Positions 46,690-62,327 of a stretch of DNA of 64,000 bases are shown in pieces. Where the stretch lies: positions 2,232,001 to 2,296,000 of the forward strand of contig NC_083674.1 of the NCBI RefSeq assembly GCF_030384665.1. The letters are read 5' to 3'. Positions within the stretch are counted from its first letter, which is position 1. Each line of letters starts with the position of its first letter. Source of the stretch: Lodderomyces elongisporus. Taxonomy: Eukaryota > Ascomycota > Pichiomycetes > Serinales > Debaryomycetaceae. Position numbers and translations under genes: made by a program. The notes beneath the pieces were generated by a model. That model was not told where the DNA came from and did not search any database. It was given only the letters and a program-made list of their open reading frames with translations.

Positions 46690-46870
46690 ACTTTACAAAA
46701 AACTTTACAAAAAACACTACAGTGGGCAGCTGAGCCCACAATTGTCCTCAAACTTCAGCAGAAAAAAGTTTTCCCGTAAATTCGCACCAAACTCAGGGGA
46801 ATAATCAACACACACAAACAATTCTCGACTCGTTGCAAGCTTGACGGCAATCCGTCGAGAATTGTTTGTG
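46690..46870. repeat. Minisatellite C, two copies (46690-46713), and inverted repeat (46813-46870), unit 13
   Basis: Three of five C copies are missing (36 bp), as before unit 17. The 17-bp arms are intact. Confidence 0.9.
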
Positions 46871-47189
46871 GAGATAGAATGCATTGCAGGATGTATAAGG
46901 TTGTAGATTGTGTTGAGCCAACATGCATCCAAACATACAATTCATTCACTCTAGTCGTCCGTTTTCTGCTACAGCCACACACTATTGGTCACACACTATT
47001 GGCCACACCCCATTTGGCAGCACCCATTTGGTTTTTTGTTATGAAGCATTTGGTAGCGTATACAATTGCACACGCCCTTCTGTTCCCCTCACTTCCTCGC
47101 GGGTTTTGCAACCACAATGTATATGGCATAACACAATTTACTTGTTAGTCTCCAACCACAAGGCGTGGCGAGAGGGCTACTTGGTGAAG

Positions 47190-47286
47190 TATAAATATCC
47201 ACAAACAAAACCCTTGTGACCTCAAACCTTTTTTTGCCCTTTTCTTCTTCTTCTTTTCCTTTTTCTTTTTCTTTTCCTTCTTCTTT
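47190..47286 (+). promoter_or_regulatory. Core promoter, unit 13
   Basis: TATAAATA at 47190-47197; long C/T tract. Confidence 0.6.
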
Positions 47287-47372
47287 CGCCAGAAGTAAAC
47301 CCACAACCAAAGTCTCACTACGTTTTAAACAAGTCAGACTTTACCTGTTAGTTTACTTAATCAAATTCTAAA

Positions 47373-47717
47373 ATGAAAATTTTTAAGAAGCTTTTTAACA
47401 CCGCCTCCAAGTCAAAGGAGGCAGAACCAGCCGAACGCAATGTTCGGTATCCAATTCCAGGGGAGACATCAGGCTCACCAGTATCGGTTCCTTCACCGGC
47501 TACAGGGTCGGAAACCTTCTACGAGGTAGATTTAGGCGCTGAAGACGTGGAGGAAAAGAAGCTGGTGAGGAGACAATTCCCCCTGTTTAGACCATTTGGA
47601 TGGTTTAAAGAGAGGAGAGAGGAGAAGGAGTTAGCTGAAAGGGTTCTTTTGGCTAAGGGGATGGTTGCCGGCATTCGTGCGTTGCATCCCAACAGAAAGA
47701 AGAAGAAGAAGATGAAT

Positions 47718-47785
<68 letters not shown>

Positions 47786-47819
47786 CCTCAACAACAACAA
47801 CAACAACAACAACAACCTC

Positions 47820-47883
<64 letters not shown>

Positions 47884-48731
47884 GCTGCAAACCTTTCACA
47901 TACGGAAAGTTTGTAGCAAACGTAGAGTCATACTGTCCTCGACTGTGTCAGGAAATCAGAGCTTCAATGGGCTTCTCGGATTCCGAATACGTACAGTCCA
48001 TTTCTCAAGGACTCACAAAACTTGAGAATGGAAATTACAAATCGGGTGATAGGAAGTTTATTGTACACCGGGTCACAAAGAGAGAATTTGAAAATGTGAT
48101 CAGGTGGCTCCCTGAAATACTTGGCGAGGACGAGTATGAGTCGCTACTTATACCTGTCCTTCAATTAGTCGAGATGCAGTTAAAGACGAAAACCAAATAC
48201 TTCGTTGTAACACGCAATCTCGACTATAGGACAGAGTTTTTATTGGAATACAAGTTTTCCCGGAATGGCAAGGAATCTGCTATATCACGTCGCCATCCCA
48301 ACAATTTCAGGCTCACAGAAACTCGGAAGTTCCCAGAAAATGAGGCTTGGGATTGGTGGGATAATTATCGCTTTTTAGAAGACGTATCTTTTCTAGCTGC
48401 CAAAGAAAGATACGGCTTCAAGTTTGTAATATGTGCTGCATATGCAGATGATGGGGACCATAGAGTTTGGTATTATATTGATGATTGGTTTAAAGACAGT
48501 CCAAGCGGGGTCTCTCGATTAGGTCAGAGTAGGCGCAAATTGTCTGAGAAGTATGCTCTTTGGATTTACAATCTTTTCAATTTTCATTTGAACCTGGTGG
48601 AAGGTCCATTGAAGATGAAGGACTTTGATCGCATATATCAACGTCCTAGAAAAGAAAAATCCTTTATTCAGAGAAAGTTGGCCGAAATGTTTTGCTGCGA
48701 TCTGAGACCCTCAAGCTCTGAATCAATCTGA
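47373..48731 (+). CDS. Unit 13 copy of the poly-Asn PIPK-like protein (452 aa)
   Basis: Asn tract 47715-47882, 56 residues with two Leu (N24-L-N9-L-N21). SCKPFTY is restored after the tract. Confidence 0.8.
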
Positions 48732-48835
48732 AGGAGTCGAGCTCTTTCTTAGCCCATCTTCTACCCATTCATCTTCAACCTAATCACTGGTGCTAATTGC
48801 AGACAAAAAATGAAAAGCAAACCCGTGTGGCTGAT

Positions 48836-49499
48836 ATTCCTACTGCTATTCCTGCTATTCCTGCTATTCCTACTGCTATTTCTATTGCTATTCCTACTGC
48901 TATTTCTACTGCTATTTCTACTGCTATTTCTACTGCTATTTCTACTGCTATTTCTACTGCTATTTCTACTGATATCCCTACTGCTATTCCTGCTGCTTTT
49001 TCTGATGTTACCTCTGTTGCTGCTTCACGGATGACTATATCACAAACCCAACCATGATCCCAAAGCAGGGGGAGCCCACTGACCTCTGCTACCGTTTCCC
49101 ATAGCCTACCACAACATTGCACTAGTGTATCTGCTGACTCACACATTTATTCTGAACTTGGCAGATCCTGCGACAAAATGGCGCCTTTGTCGTATGATCT
49201 TGTACGGGGAACGAAAAATGTCGAGGACGCATATGCACTAGGAGTATCAACAAGGCACAGCGGGATCATATAATCACAGGTTGAGTTGTATAAGTCACCG
49301 TGCAAGTTGTTTCAGATGGTGCAGAAGTAGAGCTTGCGGAATCTACTTTCGTTTTCGGGATTTGTTTATGTTACATTAAATCATTGTTTGCTCGTGAAGT
49401 AATAGTATTACTACCACTACTACTACTACTACCACCACCACCACTACTACTACTACCACCACCACCACTACTACTACTACTATTACCACCACTACCACC

Positions 49500-49537
<38 letters not shown>

Positions 49538-49813
49538 CACCACTACCACCACTACCACCACTACCACCACCACCATTACTACGACCGCTATCACCACTAA
49601 TATTTATCATATTTATTATACTTAACATATTTATCATAGTGTGTGCTATCCAGTGTCGACCAAACTTAAACCATGCCATTCAAATTTGTCAAGGATGTTT
49701 CTGGTGTTACTTCTGGTGTTACTTCTGGTGTTACTTCTGGTGTTACTTCTGGTGTTACTTCTGGTGCTACTTCTGGTGTTACTTCTGGTGTTATTTCTGG
49801 TGTTATTTCTGGT
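48836..49813 (+). repeat. Spacer 13 tandem-repeat block
   Basis: Minisatellite A 48836-48999, CTA/CCA array 49408-49583, minisatellite B 49697-49813; common lengths. Confidence 0.9.
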
Positions 49814-50391
49814 GGTGTTGCTGATGCTGTTGCTGATGCTGTTCCTGCTATTGCTGTTTCTACTATTGATGTTGCTGCTCCATGGCCGACTATATCACAA
49901 ACCCAGCCATGATCCCAAAGAAGGGGAGCTCGCCAAAAAGTGTGCCCGTGTTCATACACCACAAAGGGCCCTGCTACTACTTATTTTATCCGTCACTGGC
50001 ACGCACACACTTTTGGTATCTCCCATTGCACCTGCATCTTCGCTCGTTTAACATATACAGCTTTCACTCGTTTTCAGGAACACATCAAGGTGGGGGACTC
50101 GATGACTTTTGCTATTAATCTTTACACTTTTCTTTCTAATATTAACACACCTTTCTGTTTTTGTATACACTCTGCTATTTGTAAATGAACCATTCTTCTA
50201 TCTCGCACTCTGCCTACAAATTATTTCTCAAATTGGACGTTCTGTATATTTCGCGCAATCGCTGTCATTGCAAACTAGAGTATCTCGGGTTGGAGTATGT
50301 GTATGTATACGCGCACGTGAGCTGCTGTGAACGAGTCAACCTAAGATACACGTAATATACACGTAAGATGGACGCGCGCGGGTGCGTGTGT

Positions 50392-50608
50392 ACTTTACAA
50401 AAAACTTTACAAAAAACTTTACAAAGAACTTTACAAAAAACTTTACAAAAAACACTACAGTGGGCAGCTGAGCCCACAATTGTCCTCAAACTTCAGCAGA
50501 AAAAAGTTTTCCCGTAAATTCGCACCAAACTCAGGGGAATAATCAACACACACAAACAATTCTCGACTCGTTGCAAGCTTGACGGCAATCCGTCGAGAAT
50601 TGTTTGTG
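50392..50608. repeat. Minisatellite C (50392-50451) and inverted repeat (50551-50608), unit 14
   Basis: Five C copies; arms intact. Confidence 0.9.
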
Positions 50609-50927
50609 GAGATAGAATGCATTGCAGGATGTATAAGGTTGTAGATTGTGTTGAGCCAACATGCATCCAAACATACAATTCATTCACTCTAGTCGTCCGT
50701 TTTCTGCTACAGCCACACACTATTGGTCACACACTATTGGCCACACCCCATTTGGCAGCACCCATTTGGTTTTTTGTTATGAAGCATTTGGTAGCGTATA
50801 CAATTGCACACGCCCTTCTGTTCCCCTCACTTCCTCGCGGGTTTTGCAACCACAATGTATATGGCATAACACAATTTACTTGTTAGTCTCCAACCACAAG
50901 GCGTGGCGAGAGGGCTACTTGGTGAAG

Positions 50928-51024
50928 TATAAATATCCACAAACAAAACCCTTGTGACCTCAAACCTTTTTTTGCCCTTTTCTTCTTCTTCTTTTCCTTT
51001 TTCTTTTTCTTTTCCTTCTTCTTT
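50928..51024 (+). promoter_or_regulatory. Core promoter, unit 14
   Basis: TATAAATA at 50928-50935; long C/T tract. Confidence 0.6.
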
Positions 51025-51110
51025 CGCCAGAAGTAAACCCACAACCAAAGTCTCACTACGTTTTAAACAAGTCAGACTTTACCTGTTAGTTTACTTAATC
51101 AAATTCTAAA

Positions 51111-51455
51111 ATGAAAATTTTTAAGAAGCTTTTTAACACCGCCTCCAAGTCAAAGGAGGCAGAACCAGCCGAACGCAATGTTCGGTATCCAATTCCAGGG
51201 GAGACATCAGGCTCACCAGTATCGGTTCCTTCACCGGCTACAGGGTCGGAAACCTTCTACGAGGTAGATTTAGGCGCTGAAGACGTGGAGGAAAAGAAGC
51301 TGGTGAGGAGACAATTCCCCCTGTTTAGACCATTTGGATGGTTTAAAGAGAGGAGAGAGGAGAAGGAGTTAGCTGAAAGGGTTCTTTTGGCTAAGGGGAT
51401 GGTTGCCGGCATTCGTGCGTTGCATCCCAACAGAAAGAAGAAGAAGAAGATGAAT

Positions 51456-51523
<68 letters not shown>

Positions 51524-51557
51524 CCTCAACAACAACAACAACAACAACAACAACCTC

Positions 51558-51615
<58 letters not shown>

Positions 51616-52463
51616 GCTGCAAACCTTTCACATACGGAAAGTTTGTAGCAAACGTAGAGTCATACTGTCCTCGACTGTGTCAGGAAATCAGAGCTTCAAT
51701 GGGCTTCTCGGATTCCGAATACGTACAGTCCATTTCTCAAGGACTCACAAAACTTGAGAATGGAAATTACAAATCGGGTGATAGGAAGTTTATTGTACAC
51801 CGGGTCACAAAGAGAGAATTTGAAAATGTGATCAGGTGGCTCCCTGAAATACTTGGCGAGGACGAGTATGAGTCGCTACTTATACCTGTCCTTCAATTAG
51901 TCGAGATGCAGTTAAAGACGAAAACCAAATACTTCGTTGTAACACGCAATCTCGACTATAGGACAGAGTTTTTATTGGAATACAAGTTTTCCCGGAATGG
52001 CAAGGAATCTGCTATATCACGTCGCCATCCCAACAATTTCAGGCTCACAGAAACTCGGAAGTTCCCAGAAAATGAGGCTTGGGATTGGTGGGATAATTAT
52101 CGCTTTTTAGAAGACGTATCTTTTCTAGCTGCCAAAGAAAGATACGGCTTCAAGTTTGTAATATGTGCTGCATATGCAGATGATGGGGACCATAGAGTTT
52201 GGTATTATATTGATGATTGGTTTAAAGACAGTCCAAGCGGGGTCTCTCGATTAGGTCAGAGTAGGCGCAAATTGTCTGAGAAGTATGCTCTTTGGATTTA
52301 CAATCTTTTCAATTTTCATTTGAACCTGGTGGAAGGTCCATTGAAGATGAAGGACTTTGATCGCATATATCAACGTCCTAGAAAAGAAAAATCCTTTATT
52401 CAGAGAAAGTTGGCCGAAATGTTTTGCTGCGATCTGAGACCCTCAAGCTCTGAATCAATCTGA
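51111..52463 (+). CDS. Unit 14 copy of the poly-Asn PIPK-like protein (450 aa)
   Basis: Asn tract 51453-51614, 54 residues, like unit 13 but with two fewer Asn at the end. Confidence 0.8.
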
Positions 52464-52567
52464 AGGAGTCGAGCTCTTTCTTAGCCCATCTTCTACCCAT
52501 TCATCTTCAACCTAATCACTGGTGCTAATTGCAGACAAAAAATGAAAAGCAAACCCGTGTGGCTGAT

Positions 52568-53231
52568 ATTCCTACTGCTATTCCTGCTATTCCTGCTATT
52601 CCTACTGCTATTTCTATTGCTATTCCTACTGCTATTTCTACTGCTATTTCTACTGCTATTTCTACTGCTATTTCTACTGCTATTTCTACTGCTATTTCTA
52701 CTGATATCCCTACTGCTATTCCTGCTGCTTTTTCTGATGTTACCTCTGTTGCTGCTTCACGGATGACTATATCACAAACCCAACCATGATCCCAAAGCAG
52801 GGGGAGCCCACTGACCTCTGCTACCGTTTCCCATAGCCTACCACAACATTGCACTAGTGTATCTGCTGACTCACACATTTATTCTGAACTTGGCAGATCC
52901 TGCGACAAAATGGCGCCTTTGTCGTATGATCTTGTACGGGGAACGAAAAATGTCGAGGACGCATATGCACTAGGAGTATCAACAAGGCACAGCGGGATCA
53001 TATAATCACAGGTTGAGTTGTATAAGTCACCGTGCAAGTTGTTTCAGATGGTGCAGAAGTAGAGCTTGCGGAATCTACTTTCGTTTTCGGGATTTGTTTA
53101 TGTTACATTAAATCATTGTTTGCTCGTGAAGTAATAGTATTACTACCACTACTACTACTACTACCACCACCACCACTACTACTACTACCACCACCACCAC
53201 TACTACTACTACTATTACCACCACTACCACC

Positions 53232-53269
<38 letters not shown>

Positions 53270-53545
53270 CACCACTACCACCACTACCACCACTACCACC
53301 ACCACCATTACTACGACCGCTATCACCACTAATATTTATCATATTTATTATACTTAACATATTTATCATAGTGTGTGCTATCCAGTGTCGACCAAACTTA
53401 AACCATGCCATTCAAATTTGTCAAGGATGTTTCTGGTGTTACTTCTGGTGTTACTTCTGGTGTTACTTCTGGTGTTACTTCTGGTGTTACTTCTGGTGCT
53501 ACTTCTGGTGTTACTTCTGGTGTTATTTCTGGTGTTATTTCTGGT
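52568..53545 (+). repeat. Spacer 14 tandem-repeat block
   Basis: Minisatellite A 52568-52731, CTA/CCA array 53140-53315, minisatellite B 53429-53545; common lengths. Confidence 0.9.
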
Positions 53546-54123
53546 GGTGTTGCTGATGCTGTTGCTGATGCTGTTCCTGCTATTGCTGTTTCTACTATTG
53601 ATGTTGCTGCTCCATGGCCGACTATATCACAAACCCAGCCATGATCCCAAAGAAGGGGAGCTCGCCAAAAAGTGTGCCCGTGTTCATACACCACAAAGGG
53701 CCCTGCTACTACTTATTTTATCCGTCACTGGCACGCACACACTTTTGGTATCTCCCATTGCACCTGCATCTTCGCTCGTTTAACATATACAGCTTTCACT
53801 CGTTTTCAGGAACACATCAAGGTGGGGGACTCGATGACTTTTGCTATTAATCTTTACACTTTTCTTTCTAATATTAACACACCTTTCTGTTTTTGTATAC
53901 ACTCTGCTATTTGTAAATGAACCATTCTTCTATCTCGCACTCTGCCTACAAATTATTTCTCAAATTGGACGTTCTGTATATTTCGCGCAATCGCTGTCAT
54001 TGCAAACTAGAGTATCTCGGGTTGGAGTATGTGTATGTATACGCGCACGTGAGCTGCTGTGAACGAGTCAACCTAAGATACACGTAATATACACGTAAGA
54101 TGGACGCGCGCGGGTGCGTGTGT

Positions 54124-54340
54124 ACTTTACAAAAAACTTTACAAAAAACTTTACAAAGAACTTTACAAAAAACTTTACAAAAAACACTACAGTGGGCAGC
54201 TGAGCCCACAATTGTCCTCAAACTTCAGCAGAAAAAAGTTTTCCCGTAAATTCGCACCAAACTCAGGGGAATAATCAACACACACAAACAATTCTCGACT
54301 CGTTGCAAGCTTGACGGCAATCCGTCGAGAATTGTTTGTG
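54124..54340. repeat. Minisatellite C (54124-54183) and inverted repeat (54283-54340), unit 15
   Basis: Five C copies; arms intact. Confidence 0.9.
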
Positions 54341-54659
54341 GAGATAGAATGCATTGCAGGATGTATAAGGTTGTAGATTGTGTTGAGCCAACATGCATCC
54401 AAACATACAATTCATTCACTCTAGTCGTCCGTTTTCTGCTACAGCCACACACTATTGGTCACACACTATTGGCCACACCCCATTTGGCAGCACCCATTTG
54501 GTTTTTTGTTATGAAGCATTTGGTAGCGTATACAATTGCACACGCCCTTCTGTTCCCCTCACTTCCTCGCGGGTTTTGCAACCACAATGTATATGGCATA
54601 ACACAATTTACTTGTTAGTCTCCAACCACAAGGCGTGGCGAGAGGGCTACTTGGTGAAG

Positions 54660-54756
54660 TATAAATATCCACAAACAAAACCCTTGTGACCTCAAACCTT
54701 TTTTTGCCCTTTTCTTCTTCTTCTTTTCCTTTTTCTTTTTCTTTTCCTTCTTCTTT
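54660..54756 (+). promoter_or_regulatory. Core promoter, unit 15
   Basis: TATAAATA at 54660-54667; long C/T tract. Confidence 0.6.
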
Positions 54757-54842
54757 CGCCAGAAGTAAACCCACAACCAAAGTCTCACTACGTTTTAAAC
54801 AAGTCAGACTTTACCTGTTAGTTTACTTAATCAAATTCTAAA

Positions 54843-56306
<1,464 letters not shown>

Positions 56307-56410
56307 AGGAGTCGAGCTCTTTCTTAGCCCATCTTCTACCCATTCATCTTCAACCTAATCACTGGTGCTAATTGCAGACAAAAAATGAAAAGCAAACCCG
56401 TGTGGCTGAT

Positions 56411-57074
56411 ATTCCTACTGCTATTCCTGCTATTCCTGCTATTCCTACTGCTATTTCTATTGCTATTCCTACTGCTATTTCTACTGCTATTTCTACTGCT
56501 ATTTCTACTGCTATTTCTACTGCTATTTCTACTGCTATTTCTACTGATATCCCTACTGCTATTCCTGCTGCTTTTTCTGATGTTACCTCTGTTGCTGCTT
56601 CACGGATGACTATATCACAAACCCAACCATGATCCCAAAGCAGGGGGAGCCCACTGACCTCTGCTACCGTTTCCCATAGCCTACCACAACATTGCACTAG
56701 TGTATCTGCTGACTCACACATTTATTCTGAACTTGGCAGATCCTGCGACAAAATGGCGCCTTTGTCGTATGATCTTGTACGGGGAACGAAAAATGTCGAG
56801 GACGCATATGCACTAGGAGTATCAACAAGGCACAGCGGGATCATATAATCACAGGTTGAGTTGTATAAGTCACCGTGCAAGTTGTTTCAGATGGTGCAGA
56901 AGTAGAGCTTGCGGAATCTACTTTCGTTTTCGGGATTTGTTTATGTTACATTAAATCATTGTTTGCTCGTGAAGTAATAGTATTACTACCACTACTACTA
57001 CTACTACCACCACCACCACTACTACTACTACCACCACCACCACTACTACTACTACTATTACCACCACTACCACC

Positions 57075-57112
<38 letters not shown>

Positions 57113-57388
57113 CACCACTACCACCACTACCACCACTACCACCACCACCATTACTACGACCGCTATCACCACTAATATTTATCATATTTATTATACTTAA
57201 CATATTTATCATAGTGTGTGCTATCCAGTGTCGACCAAACTTAAACCATGCCATTCAAATTTGTCAAGGATGTTTCTGGTGTTACTTCTGGTGTTACTTC
57301 TGGTGTTACTTCTGGTGTTACTTCTGGTGTTACTTCTGGTGCTACTTCTGGTGTTACTTCTGGTGTTATTTCTGGTGTTATTTCTGGT
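56411..57388 (+). repeat. Spacer 15 tandem-repeat block
   Basis: Minisatellite A 56411-56574, CTA/CCA array 56983-57158, minisatellite B 57272-57388; common lengths. Confidence 0.9.
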
Positions 57389-57966
57389 GGTGTTGCTGAT
57401 GCTGTTGCTGATGCTGTTCCTGCTATTGCTGTTTCTACTATTGATGTTGCTGCTCCATGGCCGACTATATCACAAACCCAGCCATGATCCCAAAGAAGGG
57501 GAGCTCGCCAAAAAGTGTGCCCGTGTTCATACACCACAAAGGGCCCTGCTACTACTTATTTTATCCGTCACTGGCACGCACACACTTTTGGTATCTCCCA
57601 TTGCACCTGCATCTTCGCTCGTTTAACATATACAGCTTTCACTCGTTTTCAGGAACACATCAAGGTGGGGGACTCGATGACTTTTGCTATTAATCTTTAC
57701 ACTTTTCTTTCTAATATTAACACACCTTTCTGTTTTTGTATACACTCTGCTATTTGTAAATGAACCATTCTTCTATCTCGCACTCTGCCTACAAATTATT
57801 TCTCAAATTGGACGTTCTGTATATTTCGCGCAATCGCTGTCATTGCAAACTAGAGTATCTCGGGTTGGAGTATGTGTATGTATACGCGCACGTGAGCTGC
57901 TGTGAACGAGTCAACCTAAGATACACGTAATATACACGTAAGATGGACGCGCGCGGGTGCGTGTGT

Positions 57967-58183
57967 ACTTTACAAAAAACTTTACAAAAAACTTTACAAA
58001 GAACTTTACAAAAAACTTTACAAAAAACACTACAGTGGGCAGCTGAGCCCACAATTGTCCTCAAACTTCAGCAGAAAAAAGTTTTCCCGTAAATTCGCAC
58101 CAAACTCAGGGGAATAATCAACACACACAAACAATTCTCGACTCGTTGCAAGCTTGACGGCAATCCGTCGAGAATTGTTTGTG
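57967..58183. repeat. Minisatellite C (57967-58026) and inverted repeat (58126-58183), unit 16
   Basis: Five C copies; arms intact. Confidence 0.9.
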
Positions 58184-58502
58184 GAGATAGAATGCATTGC
58201 AGGATGTATAAGGTTGTAGATTGTGTTGAGCCAACATGCATCCAAACATACAATTCATTCACTCTAGTCGTCCGTTTTCTGCTACAGCCACACACTATTG
58301 GTCACACACTATTGGCCACACCCCATTTGGCAGCACCCATTTGGTTTTTTGTTATGAAGCATTTGGTAGCGTATACAATTGCACACGCCCTTCTGTTCCC
58401 CTCACTTCCTCGCGGGTTTTGCAACCACAATGTATATGGCATAACACAATTTACTTGTTAGTCTCCAACCACAAGGCGTGGCGAGAGGGCTACTTGGTGA
58501 AG

Positions 58503-58566
58503 TATAAATATCCACAAACAAAACCCTTGTGACCTCAAACCTTTTTTTGCCCTTTTCTTCTTCTTT
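58503..58566 (+). promoter_or_regulatory. Core promoter, unit 16, short C/T tract
   Basis: TATAAATA at 58503-58510, 150 bp before the ATG; 27-bp C/T tract as in unit 12. Confidence 0.6.
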
Positions 58567-58652
58567 CGCCAGAAGTAAACCCACAACCAAAGTCTCACTA
58601 CGTTTTAAACAAGTCAGACTTTACCTGTTAGTTTACTTAATCAAATTCTAAA

Positions 58653-59054
58653 ATGAAAATTTTTAAGAAGCTTTTTAACACCGCCTCCAAGTCAAAGGAG
58701 GCAGAACCAGCCGAACGCAATGTTCGGTATCCAATTCCAGGGGAGACATCAGGCTCACCAGTATCGGTTCCTTCACCGGCTACAGGGTCGGAAACCTTCT
58801 ACGAGGTAGATTTAGGCGCTGAAGACGTGGAGGAAAAGAAGCTGGTGAGGAGACAATTCCCCCTGTTTAGACCATTTGGATGGTTTAAAGAGAGGAGAGA
58901 GGAGAAGGAGTTAGCTGAAAGGGTTCTTTTGGCTAAGGGGATGGTTGCCGGCATTCGTGCGTTGCATCCCAACAGAAAGAAGAAGAAGAAGATGAATAAC
59001 AACAACAACAACAACAACAACAACAACCTCAACAACAACCTCAACAACAACCTC

Positions 59055-59088
<34 letters not shown>

Positions 59089-59099
59089 ACAACAACCTC

Positions 59100-59155
<56 letters not shown>

Positions 59156-60005
59156 CTGCTGCAAACCTTTCACATACGGAAAGTTTGTAGCAAACGTAGA
59201 GTCATACTGTCCTCGACTGTGTCAGGAAATCAGAGCTTCAATGGGCTTCTCGGATTCCGAATACGTACAGTCCATTTCTCAAGGACTCACAAAACTTGAG
59301 AATGGAAATTACAAATCGGGTGATAGGAAGTTTATTGTACACCGGGTCACAAAGAGAGAATTTGAAAATGTGATCAGGTGGCTCCCTGAAATACTTGGCG
59401 AGGACGAGTATGAGTCGCTACTTATACCTGTCCTTCAATTAGTCGAGATGCAGTTAAAGACGAAAACCAAATACTTCGTTGTAACACGCAATCTCGACTA
59501 TAGGACAGAGTTTTTATTGGAATACAAGTTTTCCCGGAATGGCAAGGAATCTGCTATATCACGTCGCCATCCCAACAATTTCAGGCTCACAGAAACTCGG
59601 AAGTTCCCAGAAAATGAGGCTTGGGATTGGTGGGATAATTATCGCTTTTTAGAAGACGTATCTTTTCTAGCTGCCAAAGAAAGATACGGCTTCAAGTTTG
59701 TAATATGTGCTGCATATGCAGATGATGGGGACCATAGAGTTTGGTATTATATTGATGATTGGTTTAAAGACAGTCCAAGCGGGGTCTCTCGATTAGGTCA
59801 GAGTAGGCGCAAATTGTCTGAGAAGTATGCTCTTTGGATTTACAATCTTTTCAATTTTCATTTGAACCTGGTGGAAGGTCCATTGAAGATGAAGGACTTT
59901 GATCGCATATATCAACGTCCTAGAAAAGAAAAATCCTTTATTCAGAGAAAGTTGGCCGAAATGTTTTGCTGCGATCTGAGACCCTCAAGCTCTGAATCAA
60001 TCTGA
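58653..60005 (+). CDS. Unit 16 variant copy of the poly-Asn PIPK-like protein (450 aa)
   Basis: The product is identical to unit 12: 54-residue tract (58995-59156) with four Leu and the single Asp, then CCKPFTY. Because this tract type is hypervariable, identity of units 12 and 16 means a recent copying event. Confidence 0.8.
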
Positions 60006-60109
60006 AGGAGTCGAGCTCTTTCTTAGCCCATCTTCTACCCATTCATCTTCAACCTAATCACTGGTGCTAATTGCAGACAAAAAATGAAAAGCAAACCCGT
60101 GTGGCTGAT

Positions 60110-60773
60110 ATTCCTACTGCTATTCCTGCTATTCCTGCTATTCCTGCTATTCCTACTGCTATTTCTACTGCTATTCCTACTGCTATTCCTACTGCTATTT
60201 CTACTGCTATTCCTACTGCTATTCCTGCTGCTATTTCTACTGATATCCCTACTGCTATTCCTGCTGCTTTTTCTGATGTTACCTCTGTTGCTGCTTCACG
60301 GATGACTATATCACAAACCCAACCATGATCCCAAAGCAGGGGGAGCCCACTGACCTCTGCTACCGTTTCCCATAGCCTACCACAACATTGCACTAGTGTA
60401 GCTGCCGACTCACACATTTATTCTGAACTTGGCAGATCCTGCGACAAAATGGCGCCTTTGTCGTATGATCTTGTACGGGGAACGAAAAATGTCGAGGACG
60501 CATATGCACTAGGAGTATCAACAAGGCACAGCGGGATCATATAATCACAGGTTGAGTTGTATAAGTCACCGTGCAAGTTGTTTCAGATGGTGCAGAAGTA
60601 GAGCTTGCGGAATCTACTTTCGTTTTCGGGATTTGTTTATGTTACATTAAATCATTGTTTGCTCGTGAAGTAATAGTATTACTACCACTACTACTACTAC
60701 TACTACCACCACCACCACTACTACTACTACCACCACCACCACTACTACTACTACTATTACCACCACTACCACC

Positions 60774-60811
<38 letters not shown>

Positions 60812-61099
60812 CACCACTACCACCACTACCACCACTACCACCACCACCATTACTACGACCGCTATCACCACTAATATTTATCATATTTATTATACTTAAC
60901 ATATTTATCATAGTGTGTGCTATCCAGTGTCGACCAAACTTAAACCATGCCATTCAAATTTGTCAAGGATGTTTCTGGTGTTACTTCTGGTGTTACTTCT
61001 GGTGTTACTTCTGGTGTTACTTCTGGTGTTACTTCTGGTGTTACTTCTGGTGCTACTTCTGGTGTTACTTCTGGTGTTATTTCTGGTGTTATTTCTGGT
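60110..61099 (+). repeat. Spacer 16 tandem-repeat block, divergent minisatellite A
   Basis: Minisatellite A 60110-60270 as in spacer 12. CTA/CCA array 60679-60857 has one extra CTA. Minisatellite B 60971-61099 has one extra copy. Confidence 0.9.
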
Positions 61100-61677
61100 G
61101 GTGTTGCTGATGCTGTTGCTGATGCTGTTCCTGCTATTGCTGTTTCTACTATTGATGTTGCTGCTCCATGGCCGACTATATCACAAACCCAGCCATGATC
61201 CCAAAGAAGGGGAGCTCGCCAAAAAGTGTGCCCGTGTTCATACACCACAAAGGGCCCTGCTACTACTTATTTTATCCGTCACTGGCACGCACACACTTTT
61301 GGTATCTCCCATTGCACCTGCATCTTCGCTCGTTTAACATATACAGCTTTCACTCGTTTTCAGGAACACATCAAGGTGGGGGACTCGATGACTTTTGCTA
61401 TTAATCTTTACACTTTTCTTTCTAATATTAACACACCTTTCTGTTTTTGTATACACTCTGCTATTTGTAAATGAACCATTCTTCTATCTCGCACTCTGCC
61501 TACAAATTATTTCTCAAATTGGACGTTCTGTATATTTCGCGCAATCGCTGTCATTGCAAACTAGAGTATCTCGGGTTGGAGTATGTGTATGTATACGCGC
61601 ACGTGAGCTGCTGTGAACGAGTCAACCTAAGATACACGTAATATACACGTAAGATGGACGCGCGCGGGTGCGTGTGT

Positions 61678-61858
61678 ACTTTACAAAAAACTTTACAAAA
61701 AACACTACAGTGGGCAGCTGAGCCCACAATTGTCCTCAAACTTCAGCAGAAAAAAGTTTTCCCGTAAATTCGCACCAAACTCAGGGGAATAATCAACACA
61801 CACAAACAATTCTCGACTCGTTGCAAGCTTGACGGCAATCCGTCGAGAATTGTTTGTG
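61678..61858. repeat. Minisatellite C, two copies (61678-61701), and inverted repeat (61801-61858), unit 17
   Basis: The same 36-bp loss as before unit 13; arms intact. Confidence 0.9.
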
Positions 61859-62177
61859 GAGATAGAATGCATTGCAGGATGTATAAGGTTGTAGATTGTG
61901 TTGAGCCAACATGCATCCAAACATACAATTCATTCACTCTAGTCGTCCGTTTTCTGCTACAGCCACACACTATTGGTCACACACTATTGGCCACACCCCA
62001 TTTGGCAGCACCCATTTGGTTTTTTGTTATGAAGCATTTGGTAGCGTATACAATTGCACACGCCCTTCTGTTCCCCTCACTTCCTCGCGGGTTTTGCAAC
62101 CACAATGTATATGGCATAACACAATTTACTTGTTAGTCTCCAACCACAAGGCGTGGCGAGAGGGCTACTTGGTGAAG

Positions 62178-62241
62178 TATAAATATCCACAAACAAAACC
62201 CTTGTGACCTCAAACCTTTTTTTGCCCTTTTCTTCTTCTTT
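62178..62241 (+). promoter_or_regulatory. Core promoter, unit 17, short C/T tract
   Basis: TATAAATA at 62178-62185; 27-bp C/T tract, unlike unit 13, its counterpart in the block. Confidence 0.6.
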
Positions 62242-62327
62242 CGCCAGAAGTAAACCCACAACCAAAGTCTCACTACGTTTTAAACAAGTCAGACTTTACC
62301 TGTTAGTTTACTTAATCAAATTCTAAA